A stretch of 64,000 nucleotides of DNA, from positions 1,484,001-1,548,000 of the forward strand of contig NZ_CP121113.1 in assembly GCF_029581395.1 (NCBI RefSeq), read 5' to 3'. This document shows positions 35,164 through 43,559 of this stretch, piece after piece (within the stretch, counting starts at the first letter, position 1; the number at the start of each line of letters is the position of its first letter). The stretch is from Roseinatronobacter sp. S2 (lineage in GTDB: Bacteria; Pseudomonadota; Alphaproteobacteria; Rhodobacterales; Rhodobacteraceae). Below the pieces are notes generated by a model. That model did no database searches, was not told the origin of the DNA, and was given only the letters and a program-made list of their open reading frames with translations. A program made the position numbers and the translations under genes.

Positions 35164-35973
35164 GTGACAGATCAGGGCATAGGCAGTTCCCCAACACTGG
35201 CCGAATTGCGCGCGGCGATCCGTTCAGGCGCATTCAGCGGCCACACTGCCGGACTTGCGCCGGGTAAGCTGCAATGCAACATCGCCATCCTGCCGGGCGC
35301 CTATGCGCTGGATTTTCTGCGCTTTTGTCTGCGCAACCCCAAACCCTGCCCGATTGTGGGGGTTGGTGAAACGGGCGACCCTGCCTTGCCAACATTGGGG
35401 CCGGATATTGATGTCCGCCATGATCTGCCGCGCTACCGGCTGTATCGGGATGGCCAGTTCGCCGAAGAAGTGACGGATATCGCCGCGCATTGGCGCGATG
35501 ACATGGTGACGGTCGCGCTTGGGTGTTCGTTTACGTTCGAACGTGCGCTGATGGCGGCAGGCATTCCCATGCGCCATGTCGCGCAGAACCTGACGGTGCC
35601 CATGTATCGCACATCCCTGCCGCTGGAGCAGGGCAATATGTTCGGCGGGACCATGGTGGTGTCCATGCGCCCGCTGCGCGGTGGCGATGTGCCCCGCGCG
35701 GTGGAAATCTGCGCGCAATACCCGCTTGCGCATGGCGCGCCCGTGCATGTTGGGGACCCGGCAGCCATCGGTATTGCCAATCTGGATGCGCCCGAATGGG
35801 GGCAGGCGGTTCGCATGGACCCCGATGACGTGCCGGTATTCTGGGCATGTGGCGTGACATCGCAAAACGCACTGCTGTCCGCAGGCATCCCGCTGGTTAT
35901 CACGCATGCGCCCGGACATATGCTGATTGCCGACATTGACGAGGGTGCGGCGCAGCCAATCTGGAAACCATAA
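35164..35973 (+). CDS. D-glutamate cyclase/putative hydro-lyase family protein (DUF1445)
   Basis: A 269-residue protein of the YcsI/DUF1445 family, whose vertebrate relative converts D-glutamate to 5-oxo-D-proline. Visible family blocks are LRAAIRSGAFSGHTAGLAPG, FCLRNPKPCPIVGVGETG and LGCSFTFERAL. GTG 35164 is preferred because of the G-rich ribosome site before it; ATG 35140 is an in-frame alternative with a poor site. The position next to pxpBCA fits glutamate/5-oxoproline interconversion, though the substrate stereochemistry is not settled. Confidence 0.85.
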   Translation: MTDQGIGSSPTLAELRAAIRSGAFSGHTAGLAPGKLQCNIAILPGAYALDFLRFCLRNPKPCPIVGVGETGDPALPTLGPDIDVRHDLPRYRLYRDGQFAEEVTDIAAHWRDDMVTVALGCSFTFERALMAAGIPMRHVAQNLTVPMYRTSLPLEQGNMFGGTMVVSMRPLRGGDVPRAVEICAQYPLAHGAPVHVGDPAAIGIANLDAPEWGQAVRMDPDDVPVFWACGVTSQNALLSAGIPLVITHAPGHMLIADIDEGAAQPIWKP

Positions 35974-36012
35974 GAAACGATAAGAAACCCTCAACCAACA
36001 GTGGAGAGACCC

Positions 36013-37053
36013 ATGAAACTCAAGCTTGCATCAACGCTTATGTTGTCCAGCGCGCTGGCCATGCCGGCCAGTGCCGAAATGTTGTCTGTGGTCGGCAGTT
36101 GGTCAAACCTGCCCCTGCACCAGCAGTTCGAGGCCCCGTTCTGGAATGAAACCCTGCCCGCCGCGTCAGATGGCGCGCTGGAGGTTGCATTGACCACGCA
36201 TAATGAAATGGGCCTTGGCGTGGGCGATGTGTTCAACCTGCTGGGCGATGGTGTGTATGATGTCGCCATGACCGTGGGCGATTACGCTGTGGCCGATGCG
36301 CCAGAGCTGGAGGGTCTTGATGTGCCGCTGGTCGCACTTGATGCCGACACGGCACTGGCCATGGTCGACGCCGCGCGCCCGATGGTGGATGATATCTTCC
36401 GCGAACGGTTCAACAGCCATGTGCTTGCGATTGCGCCCTATCCGCCGCAGATCGTGTTTTGCAATGCCGAAGTGTCGGGGCTGGATGACATGCGCGGGCT
36501 GAAAGTGCGCGGGTCGGGCCGGATGACCGCGAAACTGCTGGAAGCGCTGGGCGCAGAGGGCGTGAATGTCGATTTCGGCGAAGTGCCGGGCGCATTGCAG
36601 CGCGGCGCGATTGACTGCGCGGTGACGGGCGCGGGGTCGGGCTACAATGCGGGGTGGTGGGAAGTGTCCACCCATCTGGTCACGCTGCCACTGGGCGGCT
36701 GGGACCCTGTGGTGACGGCCATCAATCTGGATCTCTGGAACAGTCTTGATGCCGATATGCAGGACCTGATCGCGGCCACCATCGCCACCGAATTCGAAGC
36801 GCCCGCATGGGCCTCGGCGCAGGATGCGCTGGTCAATGATGTGGCCTGCCTGACAGGCAATGGCGACTGCCCTTACGGCGATGCGCGTGATATGGTCCTT
36901 GTTGAAGCGTCAGAGGCCGATTTTGACGCCGCCCGCACTATCCTGATTGCCGAAGTGCTGCCCGACTGGGCGGCGCGCGCGGGCAATGACTGGGCGCAAC
37001 GCTGGAATGACAGCGTGGGCGCGGTGGTTGGCGTGACGGTCCCGCTGGATTGA
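36013..37053 (+). CDS. TRAP transporter solute-binding protein (DctP-type)
   Basis: A 346-residue periplasmic receptor with a signal peptide (1-21, ALAMPASAEM) and the TRAP-receptor pattern, including the ligand Arg region in DMRGLKVRGSGRMTAKLLEALGA (quoted from DMRGLKVRGSGR) and VPGALQRGAIDCAVTG. A Cys pair near the C-terminus (ACLTGNGDCPYG) may form a disulphide. ATG 36013 follows GGAGAG. Linked to 5-oxoproline genes, it may bind 5-oxoproline or a related acid; this is inference. Confidence 0.87.
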   Translation: MKLKLASTLMLSSALAMPASAEMLSVVGSWSNLPLHQQFEAPFWNETLPAASDGALEVALTTHNEMGLGVGDVFNLLGDGVYDVAMTVGDYAVADAPELEGLDVPLVALDADTALAMVDAARPMVDDIFRERFNSHVLAIAPYPPQIVFCNAEVSGLDDMRGLKVRGSGRMTAKLLEALGAEGVNVDFGEVPGALQRGAIDCAVTGAGSGYNAGWWEVSTHLVTLPLGGWDPVVTAINLDLWNSLDADMQDLIAATIATEFEAPAWASAQDALVNDVACLTGNGDCPYGDARDMVLVEASEADFDAARTILIAEVLPDWAARAGNDWAQRWNDSVGAVVGVTVPLD

Positions 37054-37080
37054 TAGCCGCTACATAAAAAGGGGCAGCAC

Positions 37081-37641
37081 ATGGTCATGCGGATTTTCGA
37101 TCTTCTGCGTCAGATAAACCGCGTGATCGCGCTGGTGGTGGGCTTGGGTCTGCTGGCCTGCGTGGGCTATGTGCTGCTCGAAATCACTTTGCGCCGCTTT
37201 GGCACATCGCTGGGCGGCACAACGGAAATCACCGGCTATGTGATGGCCGTAACGACAGCATGGGGTATGGGCTTTGCGCTTCTTGAACTGTCCCATATCC
37301 GGATCGAGGTGTTGCGCACCCGCCTTGCAAGCTGGGGGCGGGTGTTTCTGGACCTGCTGGCGATGCTGGCCATGTCGGCCACGGTGATCATTATTGCCTT
37401 TCGGGCATGGCCCGTTCTGGCGCGGTCCATCACCAACAATTCGCGCGCCAACACTGTGCTGGAAACACCCCTATGGATCCCGCAAAGCCTGTGGTTTGCG
37501 GGGTGGGTGTGGTTTGCGCTTATGTGCAGCGCGGTCACGCTGCTGTGCATTATTCTGGTGTTGCAGGGCAAACCGGGCGTGGTGGAGCGCCGCATCGGCA
37601 TTCGCAACGAGATCGCGGATGAACTGGAGCAATCGAGATGA
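37081..37641 (+). CDS. TRAP transporter small membrane subunit (DctQ)
   Basis: A 186-residue protein with four hydrophobic helices; the Arg-containing end of TM2 (VLLEITLRRFG) and WGMGFALLELSHIRIEVL are typical of DctQ. It overlaps the DctM gene by 4 bases. ATG 37087 is an alternative start. Confidence 0.87.
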   Translation: MVMRIFDLLRQINRVIALVVGLGLLACVGYVLLEITLRRFGTSLGGTTEITGYVMAVTTAWGMGFALLELSHIRIEVLRTRLASWGRVFLDLLAMLAMSATVIIIAFRAWPVLARSITNNSRANTVLETPLWIPQSLWFAGWVWFALMCSAVTLLCIILVLQGKPGVVERRIGIRNEIADELEQSR

Positions 37642-38918
37642 TCCTGTACATCTTCAGCGGGTTGCTAGGGCTGATGGCGCTGACCATTCCGGTGGGCATT
37701 GTGTTGTTTTTGCTGGGGTTTGGCGTGGACCAGTTTTTCACGCCCTTCCCGTTGATCCGCGGCCTTGGGCAGTTTGTGTGGTCGTCGTCAAATTCCTCGA
37801 CCCTGATCGCGATTCCCTTCTTTGTGCTGTTGGGCGAAGTGCTGGTGCGCGGCGGGGTGGCGGCGAAAACCTATGCAGCACTTGATCGCTGGCTAAGCTG
37901 GCTGCCGGGCGGGCTGATCCATGCCAATATCGGCACGGCGACGCTGTTTTCGGCCACGTCAGGTTCATCGGTGGCCACAGCGGCGACTGTGGCGACGGTC
38001 GCGATGCCGCAGGCAGAACGGCTGGGCTATGACCCACGCCTGTTTTCAGGCGCAATTGCTGCGGGCGGGACATTGGGCATCATGATCCCGCCGTCCATCA
38101 ACCTGATCGTCTATGGTTTTCTAACCGAAACATCGATCCCGCAACTGTTCGTGGCGGGGCTTATACCGGGGTTGATGCTGGCCATGGGCTTTAGTATGCT
38201 GACCGCGCTGATCTGCATGGTGCGCCCCGAACTGGGGGGCGAGCGGCGGCGCTACCCTTTTCCCGAAATGCTGGGCGTTCTGGTGCATCTGATTCCGATC
38301 TTTCTGCTATTTGCCGCGATTGTCGGGTCCATCTATCAAGGCTGGGCCACACCGACCGAAGCGGCCGCTGTGGGCGTTGGCATGGCCTTTGTGATCGCGG
38401 GTCTTTCGGGGGGCGTAAACTGGCCCATGCTGAAGGAATCGTTGTTTGGCACCATGCGCATCACTGCAATGATCATGCTGGTGGTGCTGGGCGCGGCGTT
38501 TCTGAATTTCACCTTGTCCAGCGCAGGGCTGGGCCGCGAATTGCGCGCCTTCATGGAAGGGCTGGGGTTTACCCCGTTCATGACGCTGATGGTGATTGTC
38601 GCAATCTATATCGTGCTGGGGTTCTTTATTGAGACGCTGTCGCTGATGGTCATCACCATTCCCATCATGGTGCCGATTGTCGTGGGGCTGGGCTATGATC
38701 CGATCTGGTTCGGCATTCTGATGATCGTGCTGGTGGAAATGGCGCTGATTACGCCGCCCGTGGGGCTGAACCTATATGTGGTGCAGGGGGCAAGGCGGGG
38801 CGGCAACCTGTCCGAGGTCATGATCGGCGCGATTCCCTACGCAGGCCTGATGCTGCTGATGGCTTTTTTGTTGATCGCGGTGCCGGATCTGGCGCTGTGG
38901 TTGCCTGCAAACCTGTAA
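37638..38918 (+). CDS. TRAP transporter large membrane subunit (DctM)
   Basis: A 426-residue DctM-type permease with about twelve helices. Characteristic loops are FSATSGSSVATAATV (about 108-122), GGTLGIMIPPSINLIVYG (about 145-162) and the C-terminal ALITPPVGLNLYVVQG. It drives uptake with the sodium gradient in the family. It ends the oxoprolinase/TRAP block. Confidence 0.93.
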   Translation: MILYIFSGLLGLMALTIPVGIVLFLLGFGVDQFFTPFPLIRGLGQFVWSSSNSSTLIAIPFFVLLGEVLVRGGVAAKTYAALDRWLSWLPGGLIHANIGTATLFSATSGSSVATAATVATVAMPQAERLGYDPRLFSGAIAAGGTLGIMIPPSINLIVYGFLTETSIPQLFVAGLIPGLMLAMGFSMLTALICMVRPELGGERRRYPFPEMLGVLVHLIPIFLLFAAIVGSIYQGWATPTEAAAVGVGMAFVIAGLSGGVNWPMLKESLFGTMRITAMIMLVVLGAAFLNFTLSSAGLGRELRAFMEGLGFTPFMTLMVIVAIYIVLGFFIETLSLMVITIPIMVPIVVGLGYDPIWFGILMIVLVEMALITPPVGLNLYVVQGARRGGNLSEVMIGAIPYAGLMLLMAFLLIAVPDLALWLPANL

Positions 38919-38928
38919 AGGGGCGTAT

Positions 38929-39058
38929 CTGCCTGAACTTTGCTTTCAGACCGATCAGGGGCCGCTTGTCATAGCGATTGCAAAGCTGTTGGTGGCGGGC
39001 AGGCGGATTGCGCATCACTACAAGATCACGGAATTGCCGGTAGTGTCCTGAGGGCGGG
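38929..39058 (+). other. Unassigned fragment after the TRAP genes
   Basis: A frame without a start codon reads LPELCFQTDQGPLVIAIAK and ends HHYKITELPVVS at a TGA. It has coding-like composition but no recognised family and no ribosome site. It may be a decayed gene or insertion-sequence remnant. Confidence 0.25.
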
Positions 39059-39262
39059 GTGAGCATCACGACGTCACAATCAGAACAGGTGACTACGCCG
39101 CCTGCGGGTGCGCCATCCGTCGGACCGCCAAACCCGCGCGAGCATGCCCCTGCACACTGCCGGTACTGCGGATGGTATTTTATGGGAATGACGCTTCATC
39201 CAGACGGTAAGCACCCGCGCAATGGGCTGATTGCAAATGACATCCGAATCAACGGCCCGTGA
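39059..39262 (+). CDS. Hypothetical 67-residue protein
   Basis: GTG 39059 has a GAGG-containing ribosome site. The predicted product has a Pro-rich N-terminus and a single CxxC (HCRYCGWYFMG) that could bind metal only as a dimer. No family is recognised and it may not be expressed. Confidence 0.3.
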   Translation: MSITTSQSEQVTTPPAGAPSVGPPNPREHAPAHCRYCGWYFMGMTLHPDGKHPRNGLIANDIRINGP

Positions 39263-39570
39263 TTCGCCGTGATTTCAGGTGATTCCCGCCAGAATCCGCA
39301 AAATTGACCATTCGATCTGGCATTTTGTTGTTGCCGATATGCAACGTTGGGGCAGTTGCGTAAAAATATTCCGAACTTTCTTCAGGCCCATGAAGTGCTG
39401 AATGGGACGGCATGGTCATGCGGCATTTGGGGCGGTTCTTGGAATGTTCACGCAACATCTAGTGATTTTTGGAATTCCATTACTGAATACAGTAGGATTG
39501 TCGCGCGGTCCAGCCATTGCCTACCCGTATTTTCCAGTTGATTACCATGCATTCCCATGTCATCCCTTTA
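39263..39570. other. Gap upstream of the dcw leader
   Basis: No gene is supported here. The frames that run from here into mraZ lack the family's N-terminus. The stretch is moderately AT-rich and likely contains the distal dcw promoter, which I cannot place. Confidence 0.4.
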
Positions 39571-39574
39571 TGCA

Positions 39575-39780
39575 AGATAGACGGGCAGTAAAGGGGCAAC
39601 AAAGACCCCGACCGAGGCAGACAGTTTCATACAGGCACCCGCTTTATCTTGAAACAAACAGATCCGGCGCGCAGGCAGGCAGCATTTCCTCCCCCAAGGA
39701 CGCAGCGCAAACCGGGCACCCAGCGATGGGACAGTCGGCGGATCGGGCAGTGGCAGCAGCTCGATCCGCCGTTTTCATTT
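39575..39780 (+). ncRNA. upsM: Structured mraZ leader in the position of the sRNA UpsM
   Basis: In Rhodobacter sphaeroides the dcw cluster has an unusually long 5' leader that yields the abundant sRNA UpsM, ending at a terminator just before mraZ. Here the same position carries a terminator-like stem (39736-39771) followed by TTTTCATTTT, a GGGG/CCCC hairpin near 39593-39609, and a C-rich single-stranded stretch (TTTCCTCCCCCAAGG). The 5' end is estimated from the published size of about 200 bases; no primary-sequence alignment could be run. Confidence 0.5.
39736..39780 (+). terminator. Terminator-like stem in the dcw leader
   Basis: CGGCGGATCG (39736-39745) pairs perfectly with CGATCCGCCG (39762-39771) across a 16-base loop and is followed by TTTTCATTTT. 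It lies 24 bases before the mraZ ATG, so most transcripts may stop here and only read-through expresses the dcw genes. Confidence 0.7.
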
Positions 39781-39803
39781 TCAGATCCCGCTGGACGGGG
39801 TCC

Positions 39804-40340
39804 ATGACAAAAAGGGACCGCCGGGCAGTGGCACGCAGGTTCAGAGGCTCCTTCCACCAAAAGGTGGACAGCAAGGGAAGGGTATCAATCCCGGCCTCTT
39901 TCCGTCGTGTTGTCGAAACCGGAGATCCCGACTGGACCGACGGCCTGCGCCCCAATCTGGTGATCGTCTACGGCTTGGACGACCAGAACTGGCTGGATTG
40001 CTACACCGTCAACGCCATCGAGGATATCGAAGAACGCATCGACCAGATGCAACCCGGCAGCGATGACCGCGAAGCGCTGGAATTGCTGTTTCACGGGCTG
40101 GCGCAGGACATTCAGATTGACGAAGACGGCCGTATCGTGCTGCCGCAAAAGCTGCGTGACAAGATTGGTCTGGATGGCGATGAAAAGGCGCTGTTCATTG
40201 CGCTGGGTGACCGGTTCCAGATCTGGCGCGAAGACACGTTTGAAGCGACCAAGACAGCGGCAACCCGCGCCTATATGGCCGATCAGGGACCGCGCTTCAA
40301 TCCGCTGACGAAATTGCCACCGCGCCCCAGTTCGACATGA
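39804..40340 (+). CDS. mraZ: Transcriptional regulator MraZ
   Basis: A 178-residue protein with two SpoVT/AbrB-like halves. The first is [19 protein letters not shown] and the second is [15 protein letters not shown]; the duplicated DxxGRvxlP motif is diagnostic. It binds repeats at the dcw promoter in other bacteria. ATG 39804 is used; GTG 39828 (VARRFRG) is an equally plausible start closer to homologues. It overlaps rsmH by 4 bases. Confidence 0.93.
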   Translation: MTKRDRRAVARRFRGSFHQKVDSKGRVSIPASFRRVVETGDPDWTDGLRPNLVIVYGLDDQNWLDCYTVNAIEDIEERIDQMQPGSDDREALELLFHGLAQDIQIDEDGRIVLPQKLRDKIGLDGDEKALFIALGDRFQIWREDTFEATKTAATRAYMADQGPRFNPLTKLPPRPSST

Positions 40341-41326
40341 CACCGCAGGAACAAGCCCCCCATATTCCGGTTCTGATACGCCCCATTCTGGCCCATCTGG
40401 CCCCTGTTTCAGGGGTCTGGCTGGACGGCACATTCGGGGCGGGCGGGTATGCCCGCGCGCTGCTGGATGCGGGCGCGGGTCAGGTGATCGGCGTGGACCG
40501 TGACCCGCTGGCGCTGGACATGGCGCGCGACTGGGCGGGACGCTATGGTGACAGACTGCGGCTGGTTCAGGGAAATTTTGCCCAGCTTGACCAGCATGCG
40601 GGCGGGCCCGTGGACGGGATTGTGCTGGATCTTGGCGTGTCGTCGATGCAGCTTGATCAGGCTGAACGCGGCTTTTCATTCGGCAAGGATGGCCCGCTGG
40701 ACATGCGTATGTCGCAATCGGGACCAAGTGCCGCCGATCTGGTGAACACCGCGCCCGAAGCCGTCCTGGCCGATATCCTGTATCATTACGGCGAGGAACG
40801 TGCATCACGCAGGATTGCGCGCGCAATCGGTCGCGCGCGGGCTGAAAGTCCCGTCACAACAACGCTGCACCTGTCCGAAATTGTTTCAAGCTGCCTGCCG
40901 CGTCCGAAACCCGGCCAAAGCCACCCCGCCACCCGCAGCTTTCAGGCGCTACGCATTGCGGTGAACACCGAATTCGAATCCCTTGTGCAGGGGTTGGAAG
41001 CGGCGGAACGCGCGCTGCGTCCCGGCGGCAAGCTGGCGGTTGTCAGCTTTCATTCGCTGGAAGACCGTATCGTGAAGCGCTTCTTGCATCTGCGTGCCGG
41101 GCAGGGCGGGCGTGCCAACAGATATGCGCCCGAAGCGCCGACAGATGCCCCGCGCTTCAGCCTTGTTGAAAAACGCGGGGTCAGTGCGGATGCCGATGAA
41201 CTGGCGCAAAACCCGCGCGCGCGGTCTGCGCGGTTGCGCATGGCATTGCGCACCGATGCCCCCGCCGCAAAAGCCGACCGTGCCGCCCTTGGGTTGCCGG
41301 GACTTGCCCTTGATAATCTGGAATAG
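40337..41326 (+). CDS. rsmH: 16S rRNA (cytosine-1402-N4)-methyltransferase RsmH (MraW)
   Basis: A 329-residue SAM-dependent methyltransferase modifying C1402 of 16S rRNA. The SAM motif is [18 protein letters not shown] (about 30-47), followed by [21 protein letters not shown] and [15 protein letters not shown], all family hallmarks. It overlaps mraZ and is followed 6 bases later by ftsL. Confidence 0.96.
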   Translation: MTPQEQAPHIPVLIRPILAHLAPVSGVWLDGTFGAGGYARALLDAGAGQVIGVDRDPLALDMARDWAGRYGDRLRLVQGNFAQLDQHAGGPVDGIVLDLGVSSMQLDQAERGFSFGKDGPLDMRMSQSGPSAADLVNTAPEAVLADILYHYGEERASRRIARAIGRARAESPVTTTLHLSEIVSSCLPRPKPGQSHPATRSFQALRIAVNTEFESLVQGLEAAERALRPGGKLAVVSFHSLEDRIVKRFLHLRAGQGGRANRYAPEAPTDAPRFSLVEKRGVSADADELAQNPRARSARLRMALRTDAPAAKADRAALGLPGLALDNLE

Positions 41327-41332
41327 GACATC

Positions 41333-41707
41333 ATGCGAAGTTTTCTGTATTTCCTGACTGCTTTGGCCGTGATCGGTCTTGCCGCATGGGCCTACCGTGA
41401 AAACCACCTGACCCAGCAGGCCATGAATGAACGCCGCGCGCTAGAGCGCGAAGTTGCAAGCCTGAGCAATGCCATAACCATCCAGCGCACCGAATGGGCC
41501 TATCTGAACCGCCCAGACAGGCTGCGCGAACTTGTGGATGTGAATTTCGCGCGTTTGCGGCTGGTGCCTATGACCGCAGACCATTTCGGCGAAATCGGAC
41601 AGGTCGCCTATCCGCTGCCGGTGCTGCGCAGCGACTATTCCACCGCCGTCGAAGTGTTCGGTGATCTGCAATCCACCCCCCCCGCGCCACAGGAGGACAC
41701 GCCATGA
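41333..41707 (+). CDS. ftsL: Cell division protein FtsL
   Basis: A 124-residue bitopic membrane protein with one N-terminal helix (about 4-21) followed by a coiled-coil-prone periplasmic segment (about 30-75). Sequence conservation is low in this family, so the call rests on topology and on its place between rsmH and ftsI. It overlaps ftsI by 4 bases. Confidence 0.85.
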   Translation: MRSFLYFLTALAVIGLAAWAYRENHLTQQAMNERRALEREVASLSNAITIQRTEWAYLNRPDRLRELVDVNFARLRLVPMTADHFGEIGQVAYPLPVLRSDYSTAVEVFGDLQSTPPAPQEDTP

Positions 41708-43500
41708 TGCGCACCCCGCTGCGTCCGCTGGCGCGTGTGCTGAAAGCGCGCGAAACCGGCGAAAACCCTGACTATATCGAACAGGAAAACCGCCGTCTGC
41801 GCCTTGAAAACATGCGCGACGCGGCCCGCAATCAAGCCGAGGGGCGCTTGTTGACGCTGGCGTTGCTGTTCTTATGTGGTTTTGTGCTGCTGGGCGCGCG
41901 CATGGGGCTTCTGGCCGCGACCGCACCGCTTGAAATGAGTGTTGGGCTGTCCGAGGATATTTCCAGCGCGCGCGCCGATATTCTTGACCGCGAAGGGCGC
42001 GTTCTTGCCACGAACCTGCCCACCCATGCGCTATATGCCGAAACCCGCCGTATGGTGGACCCGGTGCGCGCGGCCCGGGAACTGGCGCGCATCTTCCCCG
42101 ATATTGATGCCGACCGCATGGCTGCACGGTTTACCGACCCGCAGCGCCGCTTCATCTGGATACGCGCCCAGCTGTCGCCCGAACAACAACAGGCCGTGCA
42201 TGACATTGGCGAGCCGGGCTTGTTGTTTGGCCCGCGTGACATGCGCGTCTATCCAAATGGCCGCATTGCCGCACATGTCCTTGGTGGCGCGCGCTATGGC
42301 CAGCAAGGGGTGCGCGCAGCGGAACTGCTGGGGGTTGCGGGAACGGAATTGTATTTTGACAGCCGCCTGCGCGACCCCGCCAAGGTAAAAGAACCGTTGC
42401 ATTTGTCCCTTGATCTGACGGTTCAGGCCACGGTGACGGAAGTGCTGGAAGGCGGCATGCATATGCTGAATGCCAAAGGCGCATCGGCGGTGTTGATGGA
42501 TGTCTATACGGGCGAAGTGATCAGCCTTGTGTCCCTGCCGGATTTTGACCCCAACCTGCGCCCCGCCCCCCCGACCGAAGGCGAACCCGCAGACAGCCCG
42601 TTGTTCAACCGTGCGGTGCAGGGGTATTACGAACTTGGGTCGGTGATGAAAAGTTTTGCCGTGGCGCAGGGCTTGGATTCGGGCGCGGTCACACCCGCCA
42701 CTATGATCGACACACGCGGCCCGCTGACATGGGGGCGGTTTCGTATCAATGACTTCCGCAACTATGGGTCGGAATTGTCGGTCAAGGAAGTGATGGTCAA
42801 ATCGTCAAATATCGGCACCGCGCGCATCATGCAGGCCATTGGCGCCGAAGCGCAGCAGGACTTCTTGCGCAAGTTCGGATTTCTGGACCCTGCGCCGATC
42901 GAATTGGCCGAAGCGGCGCGGTCGCGCCCGTTGTTGCCTGATCGCTGGTCGGATTTGTCGGTGATGACCATTTCTTACGGGCATGGCATGTCCACAAGCC
43001 CGCTGGCGCTGGCCGCAGGTTACGCCAGCCTTGTCAATGGTGGCCGCAAGATCACGCCGACATTGCAGCGTCAGGAAAATGTGCAGGCGGGCGCGCAGAT
43101 CATTTCGGCGCAGACATCGCAACAGTTGCGCCTGATGCTGCATCAGGTGGTGCAGGAAGGCACGGCATCGTTCGCGCGCATCGCGGGCTATCCCGTGGGG
43201 GGCAAGACCGGATCAGCGGATAAACCGGGGCCGCGCGGCGGTTATATGAAGGATGCGGTTCTGGCGACATTTGCCAGCGTATTTCCATCGCATGACCCGC
43301 GCTATGTGCTGATCGTCACCCTTGATGAGGGGGCAGACACCACCGGACCCGAACCGCGCCGCACGGCTGGCTGGACCGCAGTTCCCGTCTCCGCCGAGAT
43401 TACGCGCCGCATTGCGCCATTGCTGGATATACGGCCCATTCGGCTGGAAGCCGCCAATGCGTCCTTCGATGCTGCACATCAATCTTCAGTGCGCCATTGA
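41704..43500 (+). CDS. ftsI: Division-specific transpeptidase FtsI (PBP3)
   Basis: A 598-residue class B penicillin-binding protein. A membrane anchor (about 46-68) precedes the dimerisation domain (from ADILDREGRVLATNL) and the transpeptidase. The active-site motifs are SVMK (in YELGSVMKSF), SSN and KTGS. It cross-links septal peptidoglycan. Confidence 0.95.
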   Translation: MMRTPLRPLARVLKARETGENPDYIEQENRRLRLENMRDAARNQAEGRLLTLALLFLCGFVLLGARMGLLAATAPLEMSVGLSEDISSARADILDREGRVLATNLPTHALYAETRRMVDPVRAARELARIFPDIDADRMAARFTDPQRRFIWIRAQLSPEQQQAVHDIGEPGLLFGPRDMRVYPNGRIAAHVLGGARYGQQGVRAAELLGVAGTELYFDSRLRDPAKVKEPLHLSLDLTVQATVTEVLEGGMHMLNAKGASAVLMDVYTGEVISLVSLPDFDPNLRPAPPTEGEPADSPLFNRAVQGYYELGSVMKSFAVAQGLDSGAVTPATMIDTRGPLTWGRFRINDFRNYGSELSVKEVMVKSSNIGTARIMQAIGAEAQQDFLRKFGFLDPAPIELAEAARSRPLLPDRWSDLSVMTISYGHGMSTSPLALAAGYASLVNGGRKITPTLQRQENVQAGAQIISAQTSQQLRLMLHQVVQEGTASFARIAGYPVGGKTGSADKPGPRGGYMKDAVLATFASVFPSHDPRYVLIVTLDEGADTTGPEPRRTAGWTAVPVSAEITRRIAPLLDIRPIRLEAANASFDAAHQSSVRH

Positions 43501-43559
43501 ACAGCGGTTCCGTTTTGGGCTAACAGGCAGCACTTCCACCCCGCAAGGAGCCAACGCGC

